Shown one piece after another: positions 44,070 through 54,189 of a DNA stretch of 64,000 bases. The number at the start of each line of letters is the position of its first letter. The first letter of the stretch is position 1. A program made the position numbers and the translations under genes. The stretch is from contig NC_057861.1 of NCBI RefSeq assembly GCF_019393635.1, positions 172,207,577 through 172,271,576 on the forward strand. Direction: 5' to 3'. Origin of the DNA: Dromiciops gliroides (Eukaryota > Chordata > Mammalia > Microbiotheria > Microbiotheriidae). Under the pieces are notes generated by a model. The model was given only the letters and a program-made list of their open reading frames with translations, was not told where the DNA came from and did no database searches.

Positions 44070-44420
44070 CAAAGCAATGTGATTTAATGGAAAGAACAAT
44101 GAATTTGAAGTCAGACTGTCCCTGTTCTGATACCAGCTATGTGACGGGCAACAGAGAGCGCAGTTTTCTGATGTCCTCGTTGCGGCGGAGGCTTCCCTAT
44201 TGGACTGCACAGCCATACTGTGGCCTGTGGCTCTTCAAGGCGCTGATCCATGGTCGTCTGCAACTGGTGGAAGCCTACTACTACTGATGGGGATAAATCA
44301 CTCTCTGAATTGAAATTTCCTAGTTTATAGGATAGGAGATAATATTTTTTTCACTCTTACTAAATTGTTACAAGGAACTATGTAAATGTAAGCTATTTTT
44401 ATTGCTAGTAAGCATCTAAA
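44070..44420 (+). mobile_element. MIR relic interrupted by a CpG-rich segment
   Basis: Left: AATGGAAAGAACAATGAATT, then ACCAGCTATGTGAC. Right: AAATCACTCTCTGAATTG, then AGGAACTATGTAAATG. Between them is a segment of about 140 bp (44150-44290) foreign to MIR. Confidence 0.6.
44150..44290. other. unidentified CpG-rich insert
   Basis: The stretch includes CTCGTTGCGGCGGAGGC and AAGGCGCTGATCC, with at least six CpGs in about 140 bp amid CpG-poor DNA. In plus frame it reads MSSLRRRLPYWTAQPYCGLW and ends AYYY-stop. I do not recognise a protein on either strand. No poly(A) or target duplication is visible. It may be a retroposed exon fragment. Confidence 0.4.
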
Positions 44421-44536
44421 TTACTTGCCTCTTCCTATTTCTTTCTATCCCACCATCTACTTAAATGTCTGTTTCTTTTCAGAAAGATTAGTTAACCTGG
44501 TTGCATATTCATATGAATAAAGAGAGAAAAGGAAGC

Positions 44537-44649
44537 ATAATATGTCTTCTTGTTGTCATAGGCCATATTTGAACTTGGGAAGATAAGTCTACCAGCCTCT
44601 AGGCCCAGGACTCTATCCACTGGGTCACCTAGCTGCCCATAACATGTCT
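44537..44649 (-). mobile_element. SINE head fragment, type A/B
   Basis: TTTGAACTTGGGAAGATAAG, then GTCACCTAGCTGCCC. CATAATATGTCT (from about 44537) and CATAACATGTCT (from about 44638) flank it. Confidence 0.7.
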
Positions 44650-45182
44650 TGGAGGATTGCAAATCACTTGGAATGGTCCACAGATTTGAAATCCAGGATC
44701 TAGACCACATTTTTCAAGTATGTTAATGAGTTGAGTGGGATGTGACTATGTGGTGTATGAAAAGTCTGCTTGCTCCCAAAGATGCAAATTTAAAACCTGA
44801 GTATGTAAAAAAACCCATCTGCCTGAGAAAATGAGCCATGGAAATAGAATGATTAACATTCACGGGTTGGCTTTTACAGACAACCCAGCAGAAATCTAGA
44901 CCCTCCAGTCGCACTATTCACTGGAGATGAACCCAGGGTATAAGTAGTGCTTTAAAAAGCAACCAAGAAAAGCATATGAGAATCTAGAGAGGGTAACAAT
45001 TGCAAAAGAGAAACAAGCAAGCTTGCTAGTCTTGGCCAGATATCTTCTTATAAGAGAGTGAGTGACATAACATGCAGAGCAAAAGGAAAATATTTGAAAA
45101 CATAAGGAAGCAACAAAAAGACTAAGTATAGTGCAATGGGAAAAACACCGAATTAAGAGTCTGAGGTTGTTGTTTAGTCATT
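44650..45182. other. no gene recognised
   Basis: Unassigned sequence. Confidence 0.4.
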
Positions 45183-45512
45183 TTTATGGCAGCTAAATGG
45201 CCAAGTGAATAGAGAACTGGCCTTGGTTCAGGAGGACCTGAGTTCAAATACAGCCTCAGACACTTGACACTTACTAGCTGTGTGATCTTGGCCTAGTCAC
45301 TTAACCCTGATTGCCTTAAACATCTGAGGTCATCTCCAGTCGTCTTGATATATATCTTGCCATTGAGCTGAGATGGCTCTGGAGGTGAGACTGAGGCTGG
45401 TGACCTTGCACAGCCCTGCCTCACTTAAATCCAATTTATTTCAAGTCATGATGTCACCTTCCTGATGTCATAGTCCTCTTTGAGAACAAAGGACAAACAA
45501 CAACAATGAATA
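45183..45512 (+). mobile_element. MAR1-like SINE, full length
   Basis: The tRNA-like head GGCAGCTAAATGGCCAAG and B-box region GTTCAAATACAG are joined through CCCTGATTGCCTTAAACATC to the MAR1 tail (CATTGAGCTGAGATGGC, CATGATGTCACCTTCC, AGAACAAAGGACAAACAAC). Confidence 0.85.
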
Positions 45513-45749
45513 GGCCGTTTGAGAAACTGTAAATATATTTTAAAATGCTAAGAAAAATTTTTACACAAACACACATACATGTGTGTGTGTGTGAATCATG
45601 AAAAGATGTTTTTGAGGAGGCCTTCTATTGAATGTTAAAGAACTTTGGAAAGCATGAAACACTTTTCTAACGTGAGGTATTAGTGATTGTTACCAATTTC
45701 ACACATAGATGAAATCACCTTCATTCTTATAATTCAATTGGCCCCTTGT

Positions 45750-45815
45750 TCATTTATTCATTCATTCAACAAAACTTTGAGTGCCTACTATGTGCTTGGT
45801 ACTGGGGGTGGCTAC
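45750..45815 (-). mobile_element. CR1/L2 LINE 3' end fragment, antisense
   Basis: ATTCATTCAACAAAACTTTG, then GTGCTTGGTACTGGGG. Confidence 0.55.
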
Positions 45816-45834
45816 AGAGAAAAATTAATAACTA

Positions 45835-46300
45835 GAAATTATGAAGCACTTTAAGGTTTGCAGAGCACATTAAATGTGACCTCATTTGATCCTCACAACA
45901 GTCTTGGAAAGTAGGTGCTATTTTTATGCCCTATTTACATATGGGGAAACTGAGACTGACAGAGGCTGTGACTTACCCAGGGTCACACAACTAGAAAGCA
46001 TTTGAGACAGGAATTGAACACTGGTCTCTTGATTCCAGGTCCAGTCCTCTCTACACTGCACATTGAGCTACCTTTAAATAATGGATGAATAATAATCCCA
46101 CAAGGAATTTACTACAAAAACTATAATCATTGTTCCAAAATCATTACTCCCAAACTCCAGTCATTATTTAAACTTTGGGAATACTCTGTATAGCATTTTA
46201 GGGTTTACAAAACACTTTCCTGGCAACAACTTTGCAAGATAGGTAAGATGAGTATTGAATACAAATATCAATATTTACATTAGGAAACTGGGACTGTGCT
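45835..46300 (-). mobile_element. MIR relics, two pieces
   Basis: 45840-46065 has TTAAGGTTTGCAGAGCAC, TTGATCCTCACAACAG and AGGGTCACACAACTAG. 46180-46300 repeats the start of the order (TAGGGTTTACAAAACAC), suggesting a second copy. Confidence 0.6.
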
Positions 46301-46493
46301 ATCTAATATGAAAGATAAGACACTGAAACAAAGGAGGAGAAAAATGCATCAAAGAAATGAAAAAAAATATATTGTTAGACTTCTAGGGAAGAAAAGATCA
46401 CCGGAAAGAATAGGAAAGTCTTCCTAAAGGAAGGGTGGCTATAAGCTCCTTGATGGAAGAGACTGTTTATTGCCTTTCTTTGTCTTCCCAGGG

Positions 46494-48118
46494 GCAGCTA
46501 GGTGGCACAGTGGATAGAGTGCCAGGCCTAGAATCAGGAAGAGGACCTCAGACACTTACAGACCCTGGGCAAATCATTTAACCTTGTTTGCCTTAGTTTC
46601 CTCATCTATAAAATGAGCTGGAGAAGGAAATGGAAAACCACTCCAATATCCTTTTTTTTTTTTAATAGGAAAAACCAAGGCCTCCAAACCTTTTATTTCT
46701 GTCCCACAGCTCCAGGTAACAATGTCTGTAGGACAGACTCTGGGTACAATTCTGAGACCCACACACAGTCACTCCAATAGGACAAAGAGGGGAGCAGGGA
46801 TTTACCTTCCCCTATGACAGCCCCAATCAGACAAGCAGGGCCACCCTGGAAGGAAAGAAGGGAGGAAGGGGGCGGGGCAGCAGAGGGGAAACAGCAGGGA
46901 CAGGGCTATTTCTTGGCAAAAGAGATCTTCATGGCGCTGTTCTGGGCGATCTTGAAGCCCTGAAGGGCGTCCCGGGCAGCCCGGACCTGCACCTCATTGT
47001 CAAACTCCACAAAAGCAATGTCATGGTGCCGGGGCACCAGACGCACCTCTTTGAAGCCAGAAAACTGACTGAAGAGCATAGATAGGTTGGTGAGGAACAG
47101 GATATGGTTGAGTGGGTTTGCAAACAACAGCTGGGCAGGGGGCATCTGTCCCGGCATCATCTGCTGCGGGGGCTTGGCACCCGGTGGGATCTGTCCAGGG
47201 GCCAGACCTGGTTGAGGGATCATCCCTGGGGGAGGCATATATGGTGACTGCCCTGGAAGTATGATGGGGGGGGGAGGGGGTTGGGTCATGGGCGGCATCC
47301 CTGGCACTAGCTGAAAAGCAGCCAAACTGGGGCCACCGCCCAGCTCGGAACAGTCTTCTTAACAGCCAGTGTTTCTTGGCTCTTGGGTTTTCTCTTCTCC
47401 CTCTTCTAGTCACACTCCACATAGGTGCCCTTCATCTTGGCAATGATGTCCAAGTATGACTCGGCATACTGGATTCTCATGGGCTTGTCGTAGAAGTGAA
47501 AGCCCTGCATGGATCTCAGGGCGTAGGTGGCGCTGCTGATCTCCTTGAAGATGACAAAGGCCTGGCCTCTCATCTTCAGGCTCCTCAACACCAGGATGTC
47601 CAGGATCTGGTCAAACCGGGAGAAGATGGCGTAAAGGGACTTCTTCAATTCATCCTTCTTTATCTTCTCATTGAGGTTATTGAAGTAAATGGTGTGGTTG
47701 GGGCGAGACTCCGGCACTGCCTTGGTGGAAAACTCTTGAGTTTGGCCCAATTCACGCGGGAGCCAGGGAGGGGTCCACTCCGGATGGTTCTAGGTCCAAA
47801 ACCAGGGCTCCGGCCACAGCACCACAACGCCTGCTCCCGGGCGGCTGATCCAGGAGCAGCAGCTTTCCCGGGGGCCCCCCACGGAGCTTGGCAGGAGGCC
47901 CAGGGAAGGAGGGAGGATGCCTCTGTGGAAGGGGAGGAGGGGTGTGGGGAGGGTCCCCAGTAAGGCCAAGGCCAAGGCCAAGATCTGGCCTCTCTCAGCT
48001 CTGCACATGCTCCTGGACGTGTCTGAGAACGGAGCGCCGCCATTCCACTCCAATATCTTTTCCAAGAAAATCCCAAATGGTGATCATGAAGATTTGGAAA
48101 TGACTGAACACCAACAAA
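46494..48118 (+). mobile_element. type B SINE split by the SNRPA retrocopy
   Basis: The left part 46494-46650 runs GGGCAGCTAGGTGGCACAG to AACCACTCCAATATC. The right part 48058-48118 continues TTTTCCAAGAAAATCCC and ends ACTGAACACCAACAAA. The break falls inside the phrase CACTCCAATATCTTTGCC typical of this SINE. Confidence 0.85.
46638..48057 (-). pseudogene. SNRPA: processed pseudogene of U1 snRNP protein A
   Basis: Minus frames encode U1[29 protein letters not shown] (RNP1 of RRM1) and [10 protein letters not shown] in 47406-47720, then the Pro-rich linker ([19 protein letters not shown]) and RRM2 ending MKISFAKK in 46906-47325. The initiator ATG is AAG (K-A-V-P-E at 47718-47720), a stop follows YVECD, the frame shifts in the linker, and about nine residues of RRM2 (PEETNELML region) are gone. 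Introns are absent. AATAAA (plus 46692-46697), a 12-T run (46652-46663, the poly(A) tail) and the perfect 13-bp duplication CCACTCCAATATC (46638-46650, 48045-48057) prove retroposition. About 325 bp of 5' UTR is kept, so the copy is nearly full length. U1A itself binds U1 snRNA stem-loop II. This copy is dead. Confidence 0.95.
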
Positions 48119-48189
48119 GTATTTCTAGTACATAGCACTGTGCTGGACACATTGTGAGCACTTAATAAATGCCAATTGACTGATTGACA

Positions 48190-48485
48190 TTGAAATGGGG
48201 CCTTATATGATGGGTATCGTTTCAGTAAATTAAGATGACAGGGGGAGAGCATTGTAAACTTAAGAAAATAATATGGTTAGAAAGCCCTGGTATATTTGGA
48301 CAACACACAATACAGTAGCATGAGATGAAGTAGAAAAGAGGAGGACTTTGCATTTCAGGCTAAGATGTTTGATCCTCATGTGACACTCAAATAAAGCTTC
48401 TGGAGCAAGGGAACCAGGACTACAATTTTGTTATTTGTCAAGTTTTAACAGGTTATGGAAAGGATGTTATTAAAAGAAAGATTGG
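48190..48485. other. no gene recognised
   Basis: Unassigned; may be a LINE antisense trace. Confidence 0.35.
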
Positions 48486-48619
48486 GGAAAGCTAGGTGGT
48501 ACAGTGGATAAAGCACTGGCCCTGGATTCAGGAGGACCTGAGTTCAAATCTGGCCTCAGACACTTGACACTTACTAGCTGTGTGACCCTGGGCAAGTCAC
48601 TTAACCTTCATTGCCCCAC
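48486..48619 (+). mobile_element. type A SINE seeding a large microsatellite
   Basis: GGAAAGCTAGGTGGTACAG to CATTGCCCCACAAGG. The tail has expanded into the tetranucleotide array that follows. Confidence 0.9.
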
Positions 48620-48753
48620 AAGGAAGGAAGGAAGGAAGGAAGGAAGGAAGGAAGGAAGGAAGGAAGGAAGGAAGGAAGGAAGGAAGGAAGGAAGGAAGGA
48701 AGGAAGGAAGGAAGGAAGGAAGGAAGGAAGGAAGGAAGGAAGGAAGGAAGGAA

Positions 48754-48843
<90 letters not shown>

Positions 48844-48858
48844 GAGGAAGAAAGAAAG
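48620..48858 (+). repeat. (GGAA)n then (GAAA)n microsatellite
   Basis: About 135 bp of uninterrupted AAGG units (48620-48756) switch to about 85 bp of AAAG units (48757-48842) with a small GAGAGG break. The strand is entirely purine. It creates spurious frames of EGRK and FLPS repeats. Confidence 0.98.
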
Positions 48859-49164
48859 CGATGTCCCAGTGTTTTAGCTTGATGGACAAACCAGTCAGTG
48901 TTCAGGTCCAAATAATAGATGTAGGAAATTACTATATAAGAGACATAGTTATAAAATGAGGTAAAGGCTGTATAGGAATAGTTGTCACACAGTAGTCCTT
49001 TGTGCTAGTGGAAGCAGCCATGATAGCATCTAATTCAGCAGCCCAATCATCCCTGCAACACCCCAAGCCAAATATTCCCAACTACTGATAGGTAATGATA
49101 ATAATGATCTGATTGATGGTGATCATGACAATGAAGATGGTGACAACAGTAATAATGGAAATTC

Positions 49165-49675
49165 TAATAGTCAAGCCAAGTCAACAAGCATTTATTCAGT
49201 ATCTGCACTAAGCATAATGCTAAGTGCTAGGAATAGAAACAAAGGTAAAACAGTCCCAGCTCTCAAGGAATCCCCCAGGTTAATGAGGGAGACAATGTGT
49301 AAAAAATTTTGTACAAATATGATAGGTACAGGATAAATCAGAGGGAATCTCAGAGGGAGACACCAAGGCTAGGGAGGACTGAAAAAAGTTTCTTGTGAAA
49401 GGTGGGACTTTTATGGAGACTTGAAGGAAGCCAGGGAGGTCAGGAGGCAGAAAAGAGAAAGGGAGGACATTCTAGGACTGGGTGGACAGTCAATGAAAGT
49501 GTAGAGTTGGCAGATGGAAAACCAGTCAGGATGACAAAACCACTGGATCTTACTGTATGTGGAGGGAAGTAAGATATAAGATAAGATAAGAAGATATAAG
49601 ATAAGGTGAGTTATAAAATAAAATAAGAAGATTGGAAAGATAGAAATGGGTCACATAATGAAGGGCTTGTGAAAG
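49165..49675 (-). mobile_element. CR1/L2 LINE 3' region, antisense
   Basis: AGTCAACAAGCATTTATTCAG, AATGCTAAGTGCTAGG, GGAAGCCAGGGAGGTCAGG and ACCACTGGATCTTACTGTATG follow the antisense order. An (AGATA)n patch lies at 49568-49605. Confidence 0.75.
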
Positions 49676-49892
49676 CTAGCATTTATATAGCACTTTAAGT
49701 TTTCCAAAGTGCTTTATTATCCAATTTGATTCTCATAATAACCCTCTGAAGTGGGTGATATTACTCCCATTTTACATTTGAGAAAAGTGAGGCTAAGAGA
49801 ATTTAAATGACTTTCCTAGGGTCCAAATCTTGAAAGGGTCTAAGGCAGGATTTGAATTCAGGTATTCCTGGCTCCAGGTCCAACATTCTATC
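49676..49892 (-). mobile_element. MIR relic
   Basis: GCATTTATATAGCACTTTAAG, CCAATTTGATTCTCATAATA, CCCATTTTACATTTGAG and TGGCTCCAGGTCCAAC. Confidence 0.65.
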
Positions 49893-50012
49893 GGGGGGGG
49901 GGGGGAGGGGAAGGGGGGAGGGGGAAAGGGAGGAGAGGGGAAGAGGGGAAGAGGTGGAGAGGGGGAGATGGGATGAGGGGGAGAGGGAGACAGGGAGACA
50001 GGGAGAGAGGGG
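49893..50012 (+). repeat. G-rich (GGGGA)n-like tract
   Basis: A 13-G run and many GGGG/GGGGG blocks separated by A follow directly on the MIR end, then GGGAGACAGGGAGACAGG. The tract has ample G blocks for G-quadruplex formation on the plus strand. Confidence 0.95.
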
Positions 50013-50639
50013 ACCATGACTTCTTATATCTGAGAATGGGCTGTAGGAATTAAGAGAAGCTAATTCCTGGGAAACAGTAACTTAAGCAGAAAAGCAACAA
50101 CTCAGAGCATGAATTGGTGCCAATGAAAAGGTAGTTAACACAGTCAGCTCAATAATACCACTATCTTCCACACACCCAGCAGTCAAAGGCAAAATCAATT
50201 CCTGGCATGCATGTTGCATTGCTTTCTGTTAAGGGCCCTTCAAAGAGCAAGAATCTCTTATTTCCTCTACTATAACATGAGAAGACATTCTTATGTGTGT
50301 TTTGCTGGTAGCTATTGAAAAAGTAATCCAAGATAAACACCATTTGTTTGTGGATATAATATTGACTTGTAAAAATTTAAATTTGCATTTCATGAAGGAA
50401 TATTTTTGAAAGTGTGCCAAAGAAACTGTTTGCAAAGAAGCATTTGCTCTTTTCCCTGAAAGGGAAGTTTTGTGTGTGACCATGGGGGTGCCAGCTTGGG
50501 GTGTAGTTGGTGTGTTTCCCAGCTGACGCAGAAATTCATTTCACTCAACAGGGTAAGAAGAGGAAAATGAGAGAAGGGAGAGAAGGGAATAAGAAGGAAG
50601 GTAGTTTATGGGAGGGAAGCAAAACAAACTCTAACTGAA
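50013..50639. other. no gene recognised
   Basis: Unassigned sequence. Minus frames at 50161-50483 have no recognisable motif. Confidence 0.4.
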
Positions 50640-50922
50640 GGTGTATAAAACATTCATAGCTCTTCTTGCAGCGACATATAATTGGAAACATCAATACTAC
50701 CATCAATAGGGAAATGGCTAAACAAGTTATGGCACATGAATGTGATGGAATATTATTGTGCTATGAGAAATGATGAAGGGAGGGGGCAGTTAGGTGGTGC
50801 AGTGGATAAAGCACCAGCCCTGGATTCAGGAGAACCTGAGTTCAAATCCAGTCTCTGACACTTGACATTTACTAACTGTGTGACCCTGGACAAGTCACTT
50901 AATCCCAATTGCCTCATCAAAA

Positions 50923-50957
<35 letters not shown>

Positions 50958-51175
50958 GAAGGAAGGAAGGAAGGAAGGAAGGAAGGAAGGAAGGAAGGAA
51001 GGAAGGAAGGAAGGAAGGAAGGAAGGAAGGAAGGAAGGAAGGAAGGAAGGAAGAAATGATGAAGGGGATGGTTTCAAAAAAGCTTGAGAAGACTTGTATG
51101 GCCTGAGGAAGAGTAACATGAACAGAATCAGAAAAATAATTTATACAATAATAGCATAAAAAATAAAGAAATTTG
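50640..51175 (+). mobile_element. LINE-1 3' region split by a SINE
   Basis: ACATTCATAGCTCTTCTTGC, GGAAATGGCTAAACAAG and GGAATATTATTGTGCTATG lie on the left, and AAGCTTGAGAAGACTTG and TAACATGAACAGAATC on the right of the SINE. Confidence 0.75.
50766..51066 (+). mobile_element. type A SINE with purine microsatellite tail, 15-bp target duplication
   Basis: The body is 50781-50918, then (GAAA)n (50919-50956) and (GGAA)n (50957-51051). AGAAATGATGAAGGG lies at 50766-50780 and 51052-51066 without mismatch, fixing the LINE-1 target. Confidence 0.93.
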
Positions 51176-51199
51176 AAAGATTTAGGAATTGTGATTAAA

Positions 51200-51440
51200 G
51201 AAATGACTCCTGGAGTCAGAAAAACCTGAATTTAAATCCAGCTTCAGATATTTACTAACTCTGTGACCCTCAGCAAGTCATTTAACTTCTGTTTGCCTAA
51301 GTTTCCTCAACTGTAAATTGGTGATAACTGATAGTACCTAACTGCCAGGGTTGTAGTAAGGATTAAATGAAATATTTGCAAAGTGCTTAGCATGTGCCTG
51401 GTACATAGTAGATGCTATACAAATGCTAGCCATTATTTTT
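51200..51440 (+). mobile_element. MIR/CORE-SINE relic
   Basis: CTCCTGGAGTCAGAAAAACC, TAACTCTGTGACCCTCAGC, GTTTCCTCAACTGTAAATTG and AAAGTGCTTAGCATGTGCC. Confidence 0.7.
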
Positions 51441-51570
51441 TTGTTTGTTTCTTTTGCTTGACTTTTGTAAAAAAAATATTAACTAGCTAATCAATGTGAA
51501 AAATTTTATGCGTGGGCTATATGAAAAAATAAAATTATATGAAAAATTCTAAGTTTAGAAAAATTATAAT

Positions 51571-52633
51571 TGGGCCGGAAGTCCTGCCTCAGTCGCCATT
51601 CAAATGTAAGAGTATTTTTGCTAGCTGGGCATAATCTCACTGGGGGTCTAATCTGTGGATTTTTGACTAATCTGTGGATGTTTGACTGGCTGGCTATCTG
51701 ACTGCTATTAATTTAATATGGGCCATTTACAAAATTTCTCCACACTGCTCCCAAATTGATAAGCAAACAATTAAGAAGCCTCTTAATTAAATAATCAAGG
51801 CAGAATGCATTTATAAAAATCAATGTAAATGATAAGGATTAAGAAATGCAAATTATACAGCCTGTCTGCTTTTAATATAATAAGGGTCATGTTTGCTGCC
51901 TCTTACCTTAGGGTATGCTACAGCTTTCTTCAACTTTCACTTTTTCTCCTTCACTCCGTTTTCACTGTTCTGCTCCTTTCTTCTAACTCCAAGTCCCTTT
52001 CACTTTGTCGACACCCCTGAAAAGCCTCTTACTGTTTCATTCTCCTTCCTTGCTCTTGGCTTTTTCTCCATCTCCCCCTCAGCATCTCTAGCATCCCTTT
52101 TTCACCAACCTCTCAACGTCTCTAGTCTCTTCTCGCTTTCTCTATCCTCCAGTGTCTTTCTGTTCTCTTAATCTTCCAGCCTCCCCTCTCACTGTCTTCT
52201 CCCTTGTATATATATTCCTTCTCTCCTCTCAAATTTCGGGCTCCCTGTGCCCCCACTCACGCAAGCTAATCCACCTGCCGTATTAGCGCTGCAGCTGGGG
52301 GGATGCTTGAGTGTCCCCTGCATACCACACCCAGGGCTCCAGAGGCCCCTGCCCCCTGCTGTGTGCCCAGGGACCTCCACACAGGTTGCAACAGAGGCCC
52401 ATCTGGACAAGCCGGAGCCCGGGATCTCTGGGGTAGCTTACCTCAGGGCATAGGGATCTAGGGCTTCCCCTCCCCCAGCCTTCTGACCTAGAGTCCTGAA
52501 AAGCCCACGGGGCTTTTTGGCTCAGCTGAAGTGGAGGGGCTGGTGCCCCTCCCCCACAGAAAAAACCTGAGGGCCTAAGGCTTTCTAATCTCAGCCCAAA
52601 GGCAGGGTCCCCAAATCATAATAAATTTCCACA
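51571..52633 (-). mobile_element. LTR of an endogenous retrovirus plus start of leader
   Basis: Read on the minus strand, the LTR (about 52633 to 51605) starts TGTGGAAATTTATT and ends ACTCTTACA. It has a TATA-like AATATATATACAAGG in a GC- and CpG-rich context. It is followed by a primer-binding-like TGGCGACTGAGGCAGGAC. Only about 34 bp of leader remain before unrelated DNA at 51570. No target duplication was found. Family unresolved; about 1.03 kb. Confidence 0.5.
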
Positions 52634-54189
52634 CTTTACATTTTTGTAACATGGGTTTTGTTTTTATTTCTTTCTCAAGCTTATGGAGGAGGAGGAAAAG
52701 GGGGAAGGAAGAGAGAGAAAGAGAAGAGATGATAAATTTTCACCAATTAAAACATTTTAATTAAAAAACCTAAAAATAAAAAATATGTGCTGCTAATATA
52801 TATATGAAGAAACAGCTTTCTGACAAACCTCTTTGTGAAGAATATAGAATGATGCTTTGCTTGTGTGAGAACAGTTTAATATTATGAAGACAAAGAAAGA
52901 TTTTTAATTTTTTTTTTTAAATCTAGAGACATGTGAATGTAAAGGAGCAAAGAGATGGAAGACCATGATGAATACTTCAGACCTACAAAGAATTATGCTA
53001 TGTCATCTGATTTGTATTAGTATGTTCCATGACTTAAGTATATACCAAAAAAAAATGAGAGATCATATAAATATTTGGAGATTGAAGGTATCAATTTTAA
53101 AAGGATTATAAATTTGATAGGGGAAATTTGAGGAGTTGTTACTTTAAGTAAAATGTTAGTCAACCAAGACTCAGAAAGAATTGAAAACACATAGTGGGGA
53201 TGGGAATTGAAAAAGCTATTTAGTTTTGTGGCAGTAGAAAGCAGTCAGCTAATAGAAGGCTCCAGCCTTTGGTCAAAAAGAGAGAATTTTGGAGTCTCAG
53301 AGCCCCTGATAGGTATTGCCTTTCAGTGTCATCTGAGCTCCATTCTGATTGGACAACACAGCATCTATGTGACCGAAATTGGTCTGGTCCACAGAAATAG
53401 TCAGTTTGATGAGCATTGCGGTTCTATACCTTAGACCTGCTATTCCCTTTTACAACTAACTATCTAAATGCCCCCTTAAAGATGAGAGTTGCTTGAAAGA
53501 GCTTACAAATGCTACAGCAAGAAGGGGATTTCTCTAACTGAAGAATAGTGAGGATCAACAGTCAAGAAGTGAACAGAGAAGCCATCGTGAAAAATAGGTG
53601 TTCTTGAATGGACCAATGACATCAGTCATTAGGCCAGACTTGTCAGTTACTCTAAGCACTTGAGTTTCCTGCCCTCCTGTGCTTCCCTGTAAAGTTGCTA
53701 TAAATGTGTGCCCACTCTTCATCCTATTAAGTGCATTGGTGGTAGAGCATGATCTGGGTTTATATGTGAATTGTGAGATAGTTTATTATTTGTCCACTTG
53801 CTTTAACATATTAGTATTTAGAATATTATTTCTTTTGCTTTATTGTTAAGTGTATGTTTGAGATATCAAAGTATCATTATTGTGAATAGCTGTTTGTACA
53901 AATATCAGTCACTTTGTGGATATTTTACTTTGTGAATATCTGGTTTTGTAGAAAGAAAATGCATTGGATGGGGGCTCAAGAGCTAGAATAGGAAACAGGG
54001 GAAGAACTGAATTTTTCCTCAACATGGTTACCAGGCCCCTGAAAGTCAGAATGAAATCCATGGTAGTAAGCTATCCCTGGGAACTTAGACCTGCTGGTGT
54101 GAAAACAGGTTGGAATGAGCAAGACAAATCCAGAGAAATAGTGGGACGTTGAGTCCCACTGTGATGCCAGATTTGCCATGTTACTTTCT
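52634..54189. other. no gene; possible LTR-like promoter remnant
   Basis: 53620-53760 has CAATGACATCAGTC and GTTGCTATAAATGTGTGCCC, a TATA-like setting that could be an old LTR, but I could not fix ends. The 75-codon frame at 53207-53434 has no recognised domain. Confidence 0.35.

Larger units (their letters stand above)
46435..48185 (+). mobile_element. CR1/L2 LINE 3' end, split by a SINE and by a retrocopy
   Basis: GCTCCTTGATGGAAGAGAC to TTGTCTTCCCAG on the left. AGTACATAGCACTGTGCTGG and AGCACTTAATAAATGCC on the right at 48125-48170. Together these are one LINE 3' end interrupted at 46493. Confidence 0.6.

Noticed and set aside
44087-44287. 66-codon plus frame as a gene
   Set aside because: Its first part is MIR sequence. 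Only the CpG-rich part is unexplained, and it has no start or splice context of its own.
46906-47750. An intact U1A gene
   Set aside because: Start codon lost, in-frame stop, frameshift in the linker, no introns, poly(A) and target duplication: a retrocopy.
48504-48959. Long EGRK / FLPS repeat frames
   Set aside because: Translations of the (GGAA)n/(GAAA)n microsatellite. The same applies at 50862-51119.
48620-51052. CRISPR-like array
   Set aside because: The repeats are simple tetranucleotides without spacers, and the genome is mammalian.
53580-53950. LTR or promoter around GTTGCTATAAATGTG
   Set aside because: Ends cannot be fixed; the TATA-like word alone is not enough in AT-rich DNA.
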